DNA from: Methylomonas sp. 11b
Lineage (GTDB): Bacteria > Pseudomonadota > Gammaproteobacteria > Methylococcales > Methylomonadaceae
DNA length: 64,000 nucleotides
Assembly: GCF_000515215.1 (NCBI RefSeq)
Contig: NZ_KI911557.1
Location: forward strand, 3,591,741-3,655,740
Direction: 5' to 3'
Shown one piece after another: positions 39,962 to 48,077 of the stretch (the stretch's first letter is position 1; each line of letters opens with the position of its first letter). The notes beneath the pieces are model-generated. The model ran no database searches, was not told the DNA's origin, and was given only the letters and a program-made list of their open reading frames with translations. The translations under genes were made by a program, and so were the position numbers.

Positions 39962-40258
39962 TTAGCGTTGCAGATCTTCCTGTTTGAAGTCTCGTCGCTT
40001 GTGGATTACGCCATGGATATAAACGGTTTCGCCGATTGTTTCGTAAAGTATCCGGTATGAATATATGCCGATTTCGCGCACATTTTCCTCGCCAATTTCG
40101 GAAACTGTCCGGCCCAGCTTTGGCATGGTCGCCAGTACATCCACTTTAGCGAGAATGTCTTGCGTTACGCGGTTTGCGTAGAGTTTGGAATCACGAGCAA
40201 TAAATTGATGTATCGAGTGGAGGTCTTCGCGCGCGGGTTTTGACCAAACAATCACCAT
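39962..40258 (-). CDS. ParE/RelE-family toxin
   Basis: 98-residue toxin of a type II toxin-antitoxin pair. IVWSKPAREDLHSIHQFIAR at the start and the C-terminal YRILYETIGETVYIHGVIHKRRD are typical of ParE-like proteins, which poison gyrase; RelE-like mRNA cleavage is the alternative. The start overlaps the stop of the upstream antitoxin gene by 7 bases, so expression is coupled. Confidence 0.88.
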   Translation of the reverse strand: MVIVWSKPAREDLHSIHQFIARDSKLYANRVTQDILAKVDVLATMPKLGRTVSEIGEENVREIGIYSYRILYETIGETVYIHGVIHKRRDFKQEDLQR

Positions 40259-40437
40259 TGTTCGATTTCGCGCTTTAACTCTTCTTGGTGAATGAATTGG
40301 CCTTCAGTGATAGCTTCGCGGCTTTTACGTAACTTGTCGACGACGTAAAGCTGATACATGATTTCGTCAATGTCTGCGTTGTCAGGCAAACGGTCAATCG
40401 ATTCCAGCGCTTCCTGTTTTAGAGTGGGTGTTTGCAT
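40252..40437 (-). CDS. Antitoxin partner of the ParE-like toxin
   Basis: 61 residues from Met 40437 (GGGAG 8 bases upstream): MQTPTLKQEALESIDRLPDN, then ADIDEIMYQLYVVDKLRKS and EELKREIEQW. The second half would wrap the toxin. It belongs to the widespread ADIDEIMYxLYV type of small antitoxins whose DNA-binding is poorly known. No operator was identified. Confidence 0.82.
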   Translation of the reverse strand: MQTPTLKQEALESIDRLPDNADIDEIMYQLYVVDKLRKSREAITEGQFIHQEELKREIEQW

Positions 40438-40545
40438 GAATAGACTCCCATTGATGAATGGAGCTACACCATAAGACGCAATCAATAGGACGTCAATACG
40501 ATATTGGCGTGGCGTTGACGCGATTAACCCGCCAATAAAGCAAAT

Positions 40546-41901
40546 TTATAAACCATACTTCCGCCGCTTCCGCCAAAAAGTCGCCCGACTCATCCCCGCA
40601 TATTGCGCGGCCTGTTCCAGATTGTCCGGGTTATTTTCCAAGGCTTCTCGGATCAATTCCGCTTCGTTTTGACTTTTCGGGCGTGCTGTAAGGTGTTGGT
40701 CAATCGTTGCTGTCGGTCTAAGCGGCTCGCGGAACTCGGGCGGCAAATCGCCTATGCTTAGCTCGCTGTCGCGGCCCACCGCATAAGCGTATTCGACGAC
40801 ATTATTCAATTCCCGAACATTGCCCGGCCAGCGGTAATCCAACAGCAGGCGCATCGCTTCCGGCGCGATGCTGTCGATATGGCGATGGCCTTGGGTGTTA
40901 TGCCGGTCTATCAGATATTGCAGCAACAGGCTGATGTCCTGGCGACGTTCGCGCAGCGGCGGCAGAAAGATCGGCACGACCCGTAAGCGGTACATCAAAT
41001 CCTCTCGAAACCGGCCGGCCTTGACCTCTTCGCGCAGCGATCTATGCGTGGCGGCGATAATCCGCACATCGACGCTGACGGCGCTATCGCCGCCGACCGG
41101 GATGAAATTGCGTTCTTGTATCACGCGCAATAGTTTGGCTTGCAGTTCCAATGGCAGTTCCGCTATTTCATCTAAAAACAGCGTGCCGCCGTTGGCGCGT
41201 TGAAACAGGCCGGCATGGTTACGTACCGCGCCGGTGAATGCGCCTTTCACATGGCCGAATAACTCGCTTTCCAACAGGCTGGGGGTCAAGGCCGCGCAGT
41301 TGATGGCCAGAAAGGGTTGATAGTGACGCGGGCTTTCCAAATGCAGCGCATGTGCCACCATCTCTTTACCGGTGCCGGATTCGCCGCGGATCAACACGGT
41401 GGCTTCGGTTTCGGCGACGTTGCGAATAATTTTGATGGCCTCTTTCATCGCCGGGTCACGCGACAGAATGCCGTGAAAGCTGTCGCTGTCGTCCGGTTTT
41501 TGCTCGGGCGCTGTGTCGCTTTGCGCTTGCAGAAATTCAATCGCCCCGGCGAAGCCGCCATTGCTGTCGTAGAAGGCGCGGGCGGTTCGATAACAATTCA
41601 GCGTCCGGCCATCCGGGCGATGTATCCGTACCGCTTGCGACTTGACGATGCCGAGTTCGGCCAGGTTGCAGGGGTCGTTGTCGCTGTCGCAATTCAGTGC
41701 GGTCTTGCAAGGCTTGCCGATGGTCTCGGTCGCGCTCAGGCCGAACAATTGTTCGGCACCTTTGCTCCACAGCAAAATGTCGCTATTGCTGTCCACAATA
41801 AAGGCCGCACCGCTTTCGAATAAGTCGGTCAACACTTCTACGACTTGATCGGCGCCGATTTGGCCGAGCCAACGTTTGAATAGGGGCGAGGAGGATGCCA
41901 T
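40546..41901 (-). CDS. fisR: Sigma-54-dependent activator, FisR-like sulfane-sulfur regulator
   Basis: 451 residues. N-terminal PAS domain (about residues 20-115) with three Cys at 65, 71 and 78 (KPCKTALNCDSDNDPCNLAE). AAA+ domain: Walker A GESGTGKEM, the sigma-54 contact loop GAFTGA, Walker B GGTLFLDEIAELP, and arginine-finger region DLMYRLRVVPIFLPPLRERR. C-terminal Fis helix-turn-helix (NLEQAAQYAGMSRATFWRK). FisR in Cupriavidus uses Cys residues in its N-terminal domain to sense sulfane sulfur and switches on persulfide dioxygenase; here the gene is divergent from such a dioxygenase with a sigma-54 promoter between them. Assignment to FisR is inference from Cys pattern and neighbours. Confidence 0.88.
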   Translation of the reverse strand: MASSSPLFKRWLGQIGADQVVEVLTDLFESGAAFIVDSNSDILLWSKGAEQLFGLSATETIGKPCKTALNCDSDNDPCNLAELGIVKSQAVRIHRPDGRTLNCYRTARAFYDSNGGFAGAIEFLQAQSDTAPEQKPDDSDSFHGILSRDPAMKEAIKIIRNVAETEATVLIRGESGTGKEMVAHALHLESPRHYQPFLAINCAALTPSLLESELFGHVKGAFTGAVRNHAGLFQRANGGTLFLDEIAELPLELQAKLLRVIQERNFIPVGGDSAVSVDVRIIAATHRSLREEVKAGRFREDLMYRLRVVPIFLPPLRERRQDISLLLQYLIDRHNTQGHRHIDSIAPEAMRLLLDYRWPGNVRELNNVVEYAYAVGRDSELSIGDLPPEFREPLRPTATIDQHLTARPKSQNEAELIREALENNPDNLEQAAQYAGMSRATFWRKRRKYGL

Positions 41902-41917
41902 GCGGAGTATCTTGTCT

Positions 41918-41973
41918 TGTTTCAGGGATGTTTCAAGTGTATCAGTATTGTTTCAGTATTTCATATTGAAACA
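41918..41973. promoter_or_regulatory. Putative upstream activator site
   Basis: TGTTTCA occurs at 41918, 41929 and 41949, the first two one helical turn apart. The third forms a 25-base palindrome with TGAAACA at 41967-41973 (TGTTTCAGTAT-TTC-ATATTGAAACA). It lies about 165-220 bases before the -24 element of the dioxygenase promoter and just upstream of the activator gene, so it could serve both enhancer binding and autoregulation. Confidence 0.6.
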
Positions 41974-42136
41974 TCGTCTGTGGCCGTTGCGAGGCCATGC
42001 TATGGAATCTATCGACTTATCAATCCAAGAGATGAAAAATAAAATATTCGTTTAAAACAAACACATATCTGTATTTTGTCCACGTTCTGCAGAGCTGATT
42101 TTATAAGTAGTGCGGAGATAAAGGCTGCCGATAAGC

Positions 42137-42152
42137 TGGCACGAGTATTGAT
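42137..42152 (+). promoter_or_regulatory. Sigma-54 (-24/-12) promoter
   Basis: TGGCACGAGTATTGAT matches the consensus TGGCACG-N4-TTGCW with one change (TTGAT for TTGCA) and correct GG-to-G spacing. It sits 47 bases before the persulfide dioxygenase ATG and is served by the adjacent activator. Confidence 0.8.
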
Positions 42153-42198
42153 ATGCAAACCCTATATTCTTCTTATTTTGCGATAAACGAGGCTGGTC

Positions 42199-42891
42199 AT
42201 GATTTTCAGACAACTCTTCGAAACAGAAACCTCTACCTACAGTTATTTGTTGGGCTGCGAACGCAGCCGTCGCGCTTGCTTGATCGATCCGGTCGCTTCG
42301 GAGCTGCCGATTTACATCGATCTACTGCAAAGCCTGAATCTGAAGCTGATTTACACCTTCGAAACTCATGTGCATGCCGATCACATCACCGGCGCCGGTT
42401 TGCTGCGCGAAAAACTTGGCAGCAAGAGCGTGGTGCATCGGGATGCCGGCGCGCTCTGCGCGGATTTGCTGGTCACTGATGGAGTATTGTTGCAAGTTGG
42501 CGATCTGGATATTCAGGTACGGCATACCCCCGGCCATACCGGCGGTTGCGTCAGTTACGTGATGGCCGACCGGGTGTTTACCGGCGATGCCTTGCTGATC
42601 GGCGGCAGCGGCCGTACCGATTTCCAGCAAGGCGATGCCGGCCAGCTTTACGACAGTATCACCGGCAAATTGTTTACTTTGCCCCCTGATACTTTGGTTT
42701 ATCCGGGACACGATTACCAGGGCAATACCGTGTCCACTATCAAACAGGAAATGGCTAAAAACCCCCGCGTGGGTCAAGGCCGCACGCGTGTTGAGTTCAT
42801 AGCGATCATGAGCGAATTGAAGCTGGCGTATCCCAAGTTTATCGATCAGGCGCTGCCGGCCAATCAGTCTTGTGGGACGCTGGCCGAGTAG
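42199..42891 (+). CDS. pdo: Persulfide dioxygenase (ETHE1-like metallo-beta-lactamase fold)
   Basis: Non-heme iron enzyme oxidising glutathione persulfide to sulfite; 230 residues, cytoplasmic. MBL motif THVHADHITGAG, then VRHTPGHTGGCVSYV, FTGDALLIGGSGRTDFQQG and YPGHDYQGNT with the remaining metal ligands. The GRTDFQQGD stretch is typical of the ETHE1/PDO group rather than glyoxalase II. It is followed 13 bases later by a TauE-type permease that could remove the sulfite. No sulfide:quinone reductase gene is next to it. Confidence 0.9.
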   Translation: MIFRQLFETETSTYSYLLGCERSRRACLIDPVASELPIYIDLLQSLNLKLIYTFETHVHADHITGAGLLREKLGSKSVVHRDAGALCADLLVTDGVLLQVGDLDIQVRHTPGHTGGCVSYVMADRVFTGDALLIGGSGRTDFQQGDAGQLYDSITGKLFTLPPDTLVYPGHDYQGNTVSTIKQEMAKNPRVGQGRTRVEFIAIMSELKLAYPKFIDQALPANQSCGTLAE

Positions 42892-42904
42892 GCGGAGTTA
42901 ACCG

Positions 42905-43831
42905 ATGATCCTGACGCTGATCTTGGCAATCTGTATCGGCTTGCTGCTGGGGCTGTTGGGTGGCGGCGGCTCGATTTTGACGGTGCCGATGCTGGTATAT
43001 GTGCTGCATGTGCCGCCCAAGACGGCCATCGTTACCTCTTTTGTGGTGGTGGGCGTCTCCAGCTTGATGGCGTTAATTCCGCATGCGCGGCGCGGCCATG
43101 TTTGCTGGAAAAGCGCTCTGGTATTCGGTTTGGCCGGCATGTTAGGCGCATTCGGTGGCGGTCGCTTGGCCGGGCATTTTTCCGGCGAATGGCTGATGGT
43201 GTTTTTTGGGGCGATTACCTTTTTGACCGGCCTGGCGATGATCTTCAAGAGAGCGCCTAGCGAGCCAACTATTGAGCAGGCACTACCGATGTGTCCTTTA
43301 CAAACACCGATATTGCGTTTGTTGTTCGATGGGATTTTGGTCGGCGGTTTGACCGGTCTAGTGGGGGTCGGCGGCGGATTTTTGATCGTGCCCGCATTGA
43401 CCTTGTTGGTGGGTTTGCCGATGCCGGCGGCGATCGGTACCTCGTTACTGGTTATCGTGATGAACGCCACCGCCGGCTTGAGCGGTTACGCCAATCACGC
43501 ACAGCTGGATATCGAGTTGATGGTGCTGGTCACCGCCGGTGCGGTATGCGGCAGTTTTCTGGGTGGTTGGTTATCCAACTTTATTAGTGCGGCGGTGTTA
43601 CGGCGCGGGTTCGGCTGGTTCGTGATGGTGGTGGCGGTTTACGTGTTGTTTAACGCCGTGAGTTGGCAACTGTTGGCATCTTTAGCGGTGTGGCAGGATG
43701 ACGAACTTGCCTGGCGACGGGTGTTGGCCGGCTTAGCTGCCATCTTGGCACTAGGCCTAATCGGCAATCGTATTCATAGCCGTAAACCGCGTATAGAAGC
43801 GGTGCCAATGCCGCCTCGGCAGCACCTGTAA
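42905..43831 (+). CDS. TauE/SafE-family sulfite exporter
   Basis: Integral membrane protein of 308 residues with about eight helices arranged as two repeats, each opened by a glycine-rich motif: GLLLGLLGGGGSILTVPML and GGLTGLVGVGGGFLIVPAL. Members export sulfite or other sulfur oxyanions. Its position directly behind persulfide dioxygenase, whose product is sulfite, makes sulfite the best candidate. Likely transcribed from the same sigma-54 promoter. Confidence 0.88.
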   Translation: MILTLILAICIGLLLGLLGGGGSILTVPMLVYVLHVPPKTAIVTSFVVVGVSSLMALIPHARRGHVCWKSALVFGLAGMLGAFGGGRLAGHFSGEWLMVFFGAITFLTGLAMIFKRAPSEPTIEQALPMCPLQTPILRLLFDGILVGGLTGLVGVGGGFLIVPALTLLVGLPMPAAIGTSLLVIVMNATAGLSGYANHAQLDIELMVLVTAGAVCGSFLGGWLSNFISAAVLRRGFGWFVMVVAVYVLFNAVSWQLLASLAVWQDDELAWRRVLAGLAAILALGLIGNRIHSRKPRIEAVPMPPRQHL

Positions 43832-43932
43832 ATTAGGCTAGACTAATATTGACGGTTGTGTTAGACCGTCACATTAGCCATCCGGTGTTAACCGCTTGGC
43901 GCATAACTATAAAAAACGTTTGAGGAGGGTAT

Positions 43933-45768
43933 ATGTCTTATTCATTCAATAAGTCCCGTCGGCGCTTTTTCGCGCAAAGTGGAGCCGGATTAATGGCGTG
44001 GGCGGCAACGCCCGCGTGGCTGCGGGCCATGGAAAACATGGGCGACATGCCGAAAATGCCGCCGAGAAAAGCCTCGGCCAATTTTCACCCGGATGTGGAA
44101 TTAGACTTGATCTGCAAACCTGGCTCGGTCGCTATTTTGCCCGGCCAGCCCACGCGGGTGCAGCAATACTTTGCCAAATTGGTGAAGGGACCGGCGCAGA
44201 CCTTGACCGAAATTCCCGGTTCTTACCTGGGGCCGGTGCTGCGCTTTGAGAAAGGCCAGAAGATTCGAATCAATCTGCACAATCAGCTTAACGAGCCCAG
44301 TATCACCCACTGGCATGGTTTGCACGTGCCTGCCGAAGTGGATGGTCATCCGCTGTACACGATAGATAGCGGTCAAGTGTTTGTGTATGAGTTTGAAATG
44401 CTCAATCGGGCCAGCATGAATATCTACCATCCCCACCCGCACAACACCACGGCGGAACAGGTTTATCACGGCCTGGCGGGCGCCATTTTGGTGAACGACG
44501 AGGAAGAACGGCGTCTGGAATTGCCCGGCGGCGAATACGAAGTACCTATCGTCATTCAAGATAAATTGTTTGACGACAATAACCAACTCGTCTACGTGCG
44601 GCATATGCGCGATCGGATGATGGGTTTTTACGGCGACCGGATTTTGGTTAACGGTCGCCCGAATTTTCAACTCGACGTGGCCAGTCGAGCTTATCGTTTC
44701 CGCGTCCTCAACGGCTCAACGGCGCGCATCTACAAACTGGCTTGGGACGACAAATCGCCTATTACCGTCATCGGCACCGATGGCGGCTTGCTGGAAGCAC
44801 CGGTCAATAAACCTTACGTGATGCTGGCCCCCGGCGAACGTTTAGATATTTGGGTGGATTTCAGCGGGCGTAAAGTCGGCTCTCAGCTTGTATTGCGTAG
44901 CCGTTCTTTTTCTGGCGTGTTGCCGGGAATGGCCGAACGGATGATGGGCGGTGGCCAAGGCCAAAAAGGTCGCATGGGTGGTGGCATGGGCATGCATGCC
45001 AGTGTTTTGCCGTTGGGGAGCGACTATCCGATATTTACCGTAAAAGTTACTCGTCAGGTGAGTGATAGCCCAAAATTACCTAACAGCTTGGCGCAAATTA
45101 GTCATTACAGTTTAAGCGACACAGCTAATCCCGGTAAACCGGTGCCTATCGCTATTTCGGAAGGGCCCATGCGCATGGTTTTAAATGGCCGGCCCTATGC
45201 CTATAACGATATTTTACCCAGCGAGCGCATTCCGCTGAATACCGTGCAATTGCTGGAGATTTTTCATGTGCACGGCGGTGGCCATGGCGGCAAGGTCGGT
45301 GGCGAGCACGGCGGTACGGAGAAACCCGACTCCGGTAGCCACAAAATGGGTGGTATGGGCATGATGGGCGGCATGCGGCACGATGGCGAAACCGGTCAGA
45401 ATGAAGGTGGTCATCGGCGCATGGGTATGATGGGCATGCGCCATGATGGCGATAGCGACGAAGCCGGCGGGCATCAGATGGGTGGCATGGGCGGTGGCAT
45501 GATGATGTCGATGGCGCATCCGATTCATTTGCACGGCCAATATTTCCAAATCCTAAGCCGGACCATAGCCACCAACGCCGGCGAAGATTACGCCACGGTT
45601 AAAGATGGCTTCATCGAAGGCGGCTGGAAAGACACAGTGCTGGTCATGCCAGGCGAACGGGTAAAAATCATTAAGCCCTTCCAGGACTTTAAAGGTTTGT
45701 TTATGTACCACTGCCATAACCTGGAACACGAAGATATGGGCATGATGCGGGATTTCTTGGTTGTATGA
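43933..45768 (+). CDS. Multicopper oxidase with Met/His-rich insert (CopA/CueO-like)
   Basis: 611 residues, exported folded by the Tat system (signal SRRRFFAQSGAGLMAWAATP). Copper sites: HWHGLH and HPHPHN in the first cupredoxin domain, HPIHLHGQYF and HCHNLEHEDMGM in the last. Two Met/Gly/His-rich insertions (about residues 336-358 and 445-530; for instance MGGMGMMGGMRHDGE) resemble those that bind cuprous ions in CueO and CopA. Likely oxidises Cu(I) in the periplasm. It heads a copper-related group of genes; copper control is central in methanotrophs. It has its own leader with GAGGAGG before the ATG. Confidence 0.93.
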   Translation: MSYSFNKSRRRFFAQSGAGLMAWAATPAWLRAMENMGDMPKMPPRKASANFHPDVELDLICKPGSVAILPGQPTRVQQYFAKLVKGPAQTLTEIPGSYLGPVLRFEKGQKIRINLHNQLNEPSITHWHGLHVPAEVDGHPLYTIDSGQVFVYEFEMLNRASMNIYHPHPHNTTAEQVYHGLAGAILVNDEEERRLELPGGEYEVPIVIQDKLFDDNNQLVYVRHMRDRMMGFYGDRILVNGRPNFQLDVASRAYRFRVLNGSTARIYKLAWDDKSPITVIGTDGGLLEAPVNKPYVMLAPGERLDIWVDFSGRKVGSQLVLRSRSFSGVLPGMAERMMGGGQGQKGRMGGGMGMHASVLPLGSDYPIFTVKVTRQVSDSPKLPNSLAQISHYSLSDTANPGKPVPIAISEGPMRMVLNGRPYAYNDILPSERIPLNTVQLLEIFHVHGGGHGGKVGGEHGGTEKPDSGSHKMGGMGMMGGMRHDGETGQNEGGHRRMGMMGMRHDGDSDEAGGHQMGGMGGGMMMSMAHPIHLHGQYFQILSRTIATNAGEDYATVKDGFIEGGWKDTVLVMPGERVKIIKPFQDFKGLFMYHCHNLEHEDMGMMRDFLVV

Positions 45769-45802
45769 TCAGACCGAGACGCCAATTGCCAGGGAAGGGG
45801 AT

Positions 45803-46834
45803 ATGACGATAATCAACAGGCATTTGACGGTCGAGGGCATGCACTGCCCGGGTTGTGAAGACACCATTCGCCAAGAATTGGCTGACTTACCGGGGGTGAT
45901 AACGGTAGAGGTCAGCTATGCGCGAGCAACGGTTGATGTGCAATTCGACGACCAGTTGGCCGACGAAGCGGCGCTGCACCAAACCATTCGCGCCAAGGGT
46001 TACGGCGTGGAACTTACGCCACCCTCTGCTAGCGGCAAGCTAAAAGGTCTGTTGATTTTTATATTGTTATTGCTGGCTGTCGGTGGCGTGGCCTTCTGGG
46101 GCAAGAGTTTGATGCCAGGCGTGATGCAACAAATCACACCGCATATGGATCACGCGGTATTGCTGGGCATCGGCTTTCTCACCGGTTTTCATTGTATCGG
46201 CATGTGCGGCGGTTTTGTAGTGGGTTATACCGATCCGGCCAAACCCAAATCCCGCCAGTTGCTGGCGCATTTAAGTTACGCGTTCGGCAAGACCTTGTCT
46301 TACAGTGCACTGGGTGCCGGCTTTGGTTTGTTAGGTGCCACTATCGCCATGACCCCGCAGATACGCGGCGGACTGGCATTAGCCGCGAGCGTATTTCTAT
46401 TGCTATACGGTTTGAAGATGCTCAACTTCTTCGCCTTCTTGCGCCGCTTTACTTTGCGCATGCCCAGGGCTGTCAATCGCCAGCTTGCAGACGAAATGCG
46501 CAAACCGCGCAGTGCTTTACGTACCGGCTTATTGACAGGTTTATTGCTGGGCTGTGGCCCGCTACAAGCCATGTATGTAATGGCCGCCGGCAGCGGCGAC
46601 CCGGTGCAGGGCGCGCTGATTCTGTTCTGGTTTGGCCTCGGCACTTTGGCGCCGTTGCTCGGTTTTGGGTTTTTCGCCAGTTTATTGTCGCCGGTATTTA
46701 TGCGTCAGCTCGTCAAGGTATCCGCAATATTGGTTATCGCGATGGGTGTCATGATGGCGCAACGCGGCTTGAAAATCGTCCAAGCAGGCCAGATGTCCGC
46801 AGCGATGCCCTCGCATACCCAACCCGTTCAGTGA
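45803..46834 (+). CDS. HMA-domain / TauE-SafE-type membrane protein
   Basis: 343 residues from Met 45803 (AGGGAAGGGG upstream). N-terminal heavy-metal-associated domain with the CxxC motif EGMHCPGCEDT, then a linker, one helix (LLIFILLLLAVGGVAFWG) and a six-helix domain with the marker GFLTGFHCIGMCGGFVVGY. Proteins with HCxGMCGG occur in copper delivery and cytochrome oxidase assembly. It follows the multicopper oxidase by 34 bases. Copper transport across the inner membrane is the best reading; direction is unknown. Confidence 0.88.
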   Translation: MTIINRHLTVEGMHCPGCEDTIRQELADLPGVITVEVSYARATVDVQFDDQLADEAALHQTIRAKGYGVELTPPSASGKLKGLLIFILLLLAVGGVAFWGKSLMPGVMQQITPHMDHAVLLGIGFLTGFHCIGMCGGFVVGYTDPAKPKSRQLLAHLSYAFGKTLSYSALGAGFGLLGATIAMTPQIRGGLALAASVFLLLYGLKMLNFFAFLRRFTLRMPRAVNRQLADEMRKPRSALRTGLLTGLLLGCGPLQAMYVMAAGSGDPVQGALILFWFGLGTLAPLLGFGFFASLLSPVFMRQLVKVSAILVIAMGVMMAQRGLKIVQAGQMSAAMPSHTQPVQ

Positions 46835-46843
46835 GTTAAAATC

Positions 46844-47263
46844 TTGGATATTCACCGTTTCAGACAATTGAACGAGCAAGCCAAACTACTGGCGGACGAA
46901 ATAGGCAACTTGCTGATCGAAGTTTTTCATTATTTGGCCTTGTTTGTCATCGGCGCCAGTATTGTTTGGTCGGCGGTGGTGGCATACGGCGGCATGATGC
47001 TGCAAGGCCATGCCACCATTGGCGACATTTTGCTGCTGTTTATCTATTTGGAGCTGGGTGCGATGGTCGGCATTTATTTCAAAACCAACCTGATGCCGGT
47101 GCGTTGTCTGATTTACATTGCCATCACCGCGCTGGCTAGATTGTTGATCGCCGACATACAGGCGCATCACCAGGCCGATATGGGGATTTTATTAGTGTCC
47201 GGCGGTATTTTATTGCTGGCCTTATCGACCATCATTATTCGCAAGCCTAGCGACGAATCGTAA
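46844..47263 (+). CDS. PsiE-like membrane protein
   Basis: 139 residues starting at TTG 46844, 9 bases after the previous stop. Four hydrophobic segments: YLALFVIGASIVWSAVVAYG, IGDILLLFIYLELGAMVGI, CLIYIAITALARLLIAD and ILLVSGGILLLALSTIII, a layout that fits the phosphate-starvation-inducible PsiE family. No clear ribosome site; probably translated by coupling. Its role in a copper locus is unknown. Confidence 0.75.
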   Translation: MDIHRFRQLNEQAKLLADEIGNLLIEVFHYLALFVIGASIVWSAVVAYGGMMLQGHATIGDILLLFIYLELGAMVGIYFKTNLMPVRCLIYIAITALARLLIADIQAHHQADMGILLVSGGILLLALSTIIIRKPSDES

Positions 47264-47384
47264 AACTCAATTCAACCTCAATCTCGACAGATTTAGGCGG
47301 CTACCCGCGGGTGTTTGGTAACGCAGATGCCCGATTCAACTCGAATATTTTGTGAGCTCGGCTCATTCACACAGGACGATTTAG

Positions 47385-47897
47385 ATGAAAACAACACTAT
47401 TTCTAGCTGCCTTACTGCTATCGGTCTCTGCAGCCGAGGCCATCCCACCGGTCGATCCGGCACGACTGGACGAAGTGCAAGAACGTGGCAGTCATGTCAT
47501 GCCGTTTGATCTGGAAAAAACTTTACATATTTTTAATAAAACCGACACCGGCGGCATCCAGCAAGTCATTGCCAAAGATGCTGCGGATACTGAGCAAATC
47601 GGCTTGGCGCGCAGCCACCTGGCGCAACTGGCTGCGGGGTTTGCCAAAGGCGATTTTTCCGGGCCGAGCCGTATTCATGGCGACGATATGCCGGGACTCA
47701 AAGCCTTGGCGTCAGCCGCCGGAAAAGTCAGTTTTATGTATCGGGATTTGCCGAACGGTGCGGAAATCGAGTATCGAACGGAAGATAAACAGTTGATAGC
47801 AGCGGTACACAGCTATTTCGATGCCCAACTTAGCGACCACGCTCGCCACGCAGTGCCGGGCGGACAGCATATGCACCACGGCCACCACCAGCCTTAA
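47385..47897 (+). CDS. Secreted protein with His-rich C-terminus, unknown
   Basis: 170 residues; signal peptide MKTTLFLAALLLSVSAAEA. The mature domain contains LEKTLHIFNKTDTGGIQQVI and ARSHLAQLAAGFAKGDFSGP, and a metal-binding-looking tail HMHHGHHQP preceded by HARHAVPGGQH. Related proteins near copper genes are often misannotated as aspartate carbamoyltransferase; none of that enzyme's motifs are here. AGGACG lies 8 bases before the ATG. A periplasmic copper-binding role is inferred from the tail and neighbours. Confidence 0.7.
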   Translation: MKTTLFLAALLLSVSAAEAIPPVDPARLDEVQERGSHVMPFDLEKTLHIFNKTDTGGIQQVIAKDAADTEQIGLARSHLAQLAAGFAKGDFSGPSRIHGDDMPGLKALASAAGKVSFMYRDLPNGAEIEYRTEDKQLIAAVHSYFDAQLSDHARHAVPGGQHMHHGHHQP

Positions 47898-48077
47898 TCG
47901 TTAATAAGACGGAAAGTTGTCACTGAACACCTACTGAATAGCCAGGTGTATTCTTGATTCAATCTGCCCGCAAACTCAGGAATCGATTCGCTGTGAAATA
48001 GTGCCATTCGATTGGCCTTTCCTTGCGGCGATTTTGTTGTTAAAAAGCCCTTATCTAACGGCGATAAGGGGGACGAC

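Noticed and set aside
39962..40437. Toxin-antitoxin pair as part of a larger defence island
   Set aside because: Its neighbours are an ATPase operon and a sulfur regulator; no restriction, CBASS, CRISPR or phage genes are nearby.
47385..47897. Aspartate carbamoyltransferase annotation for the His-rich secreted protein
   Set aside because: It has a signal peptide and none of the carbamoyl-phosphate binding motifs; the label seems to be a propagated database error.
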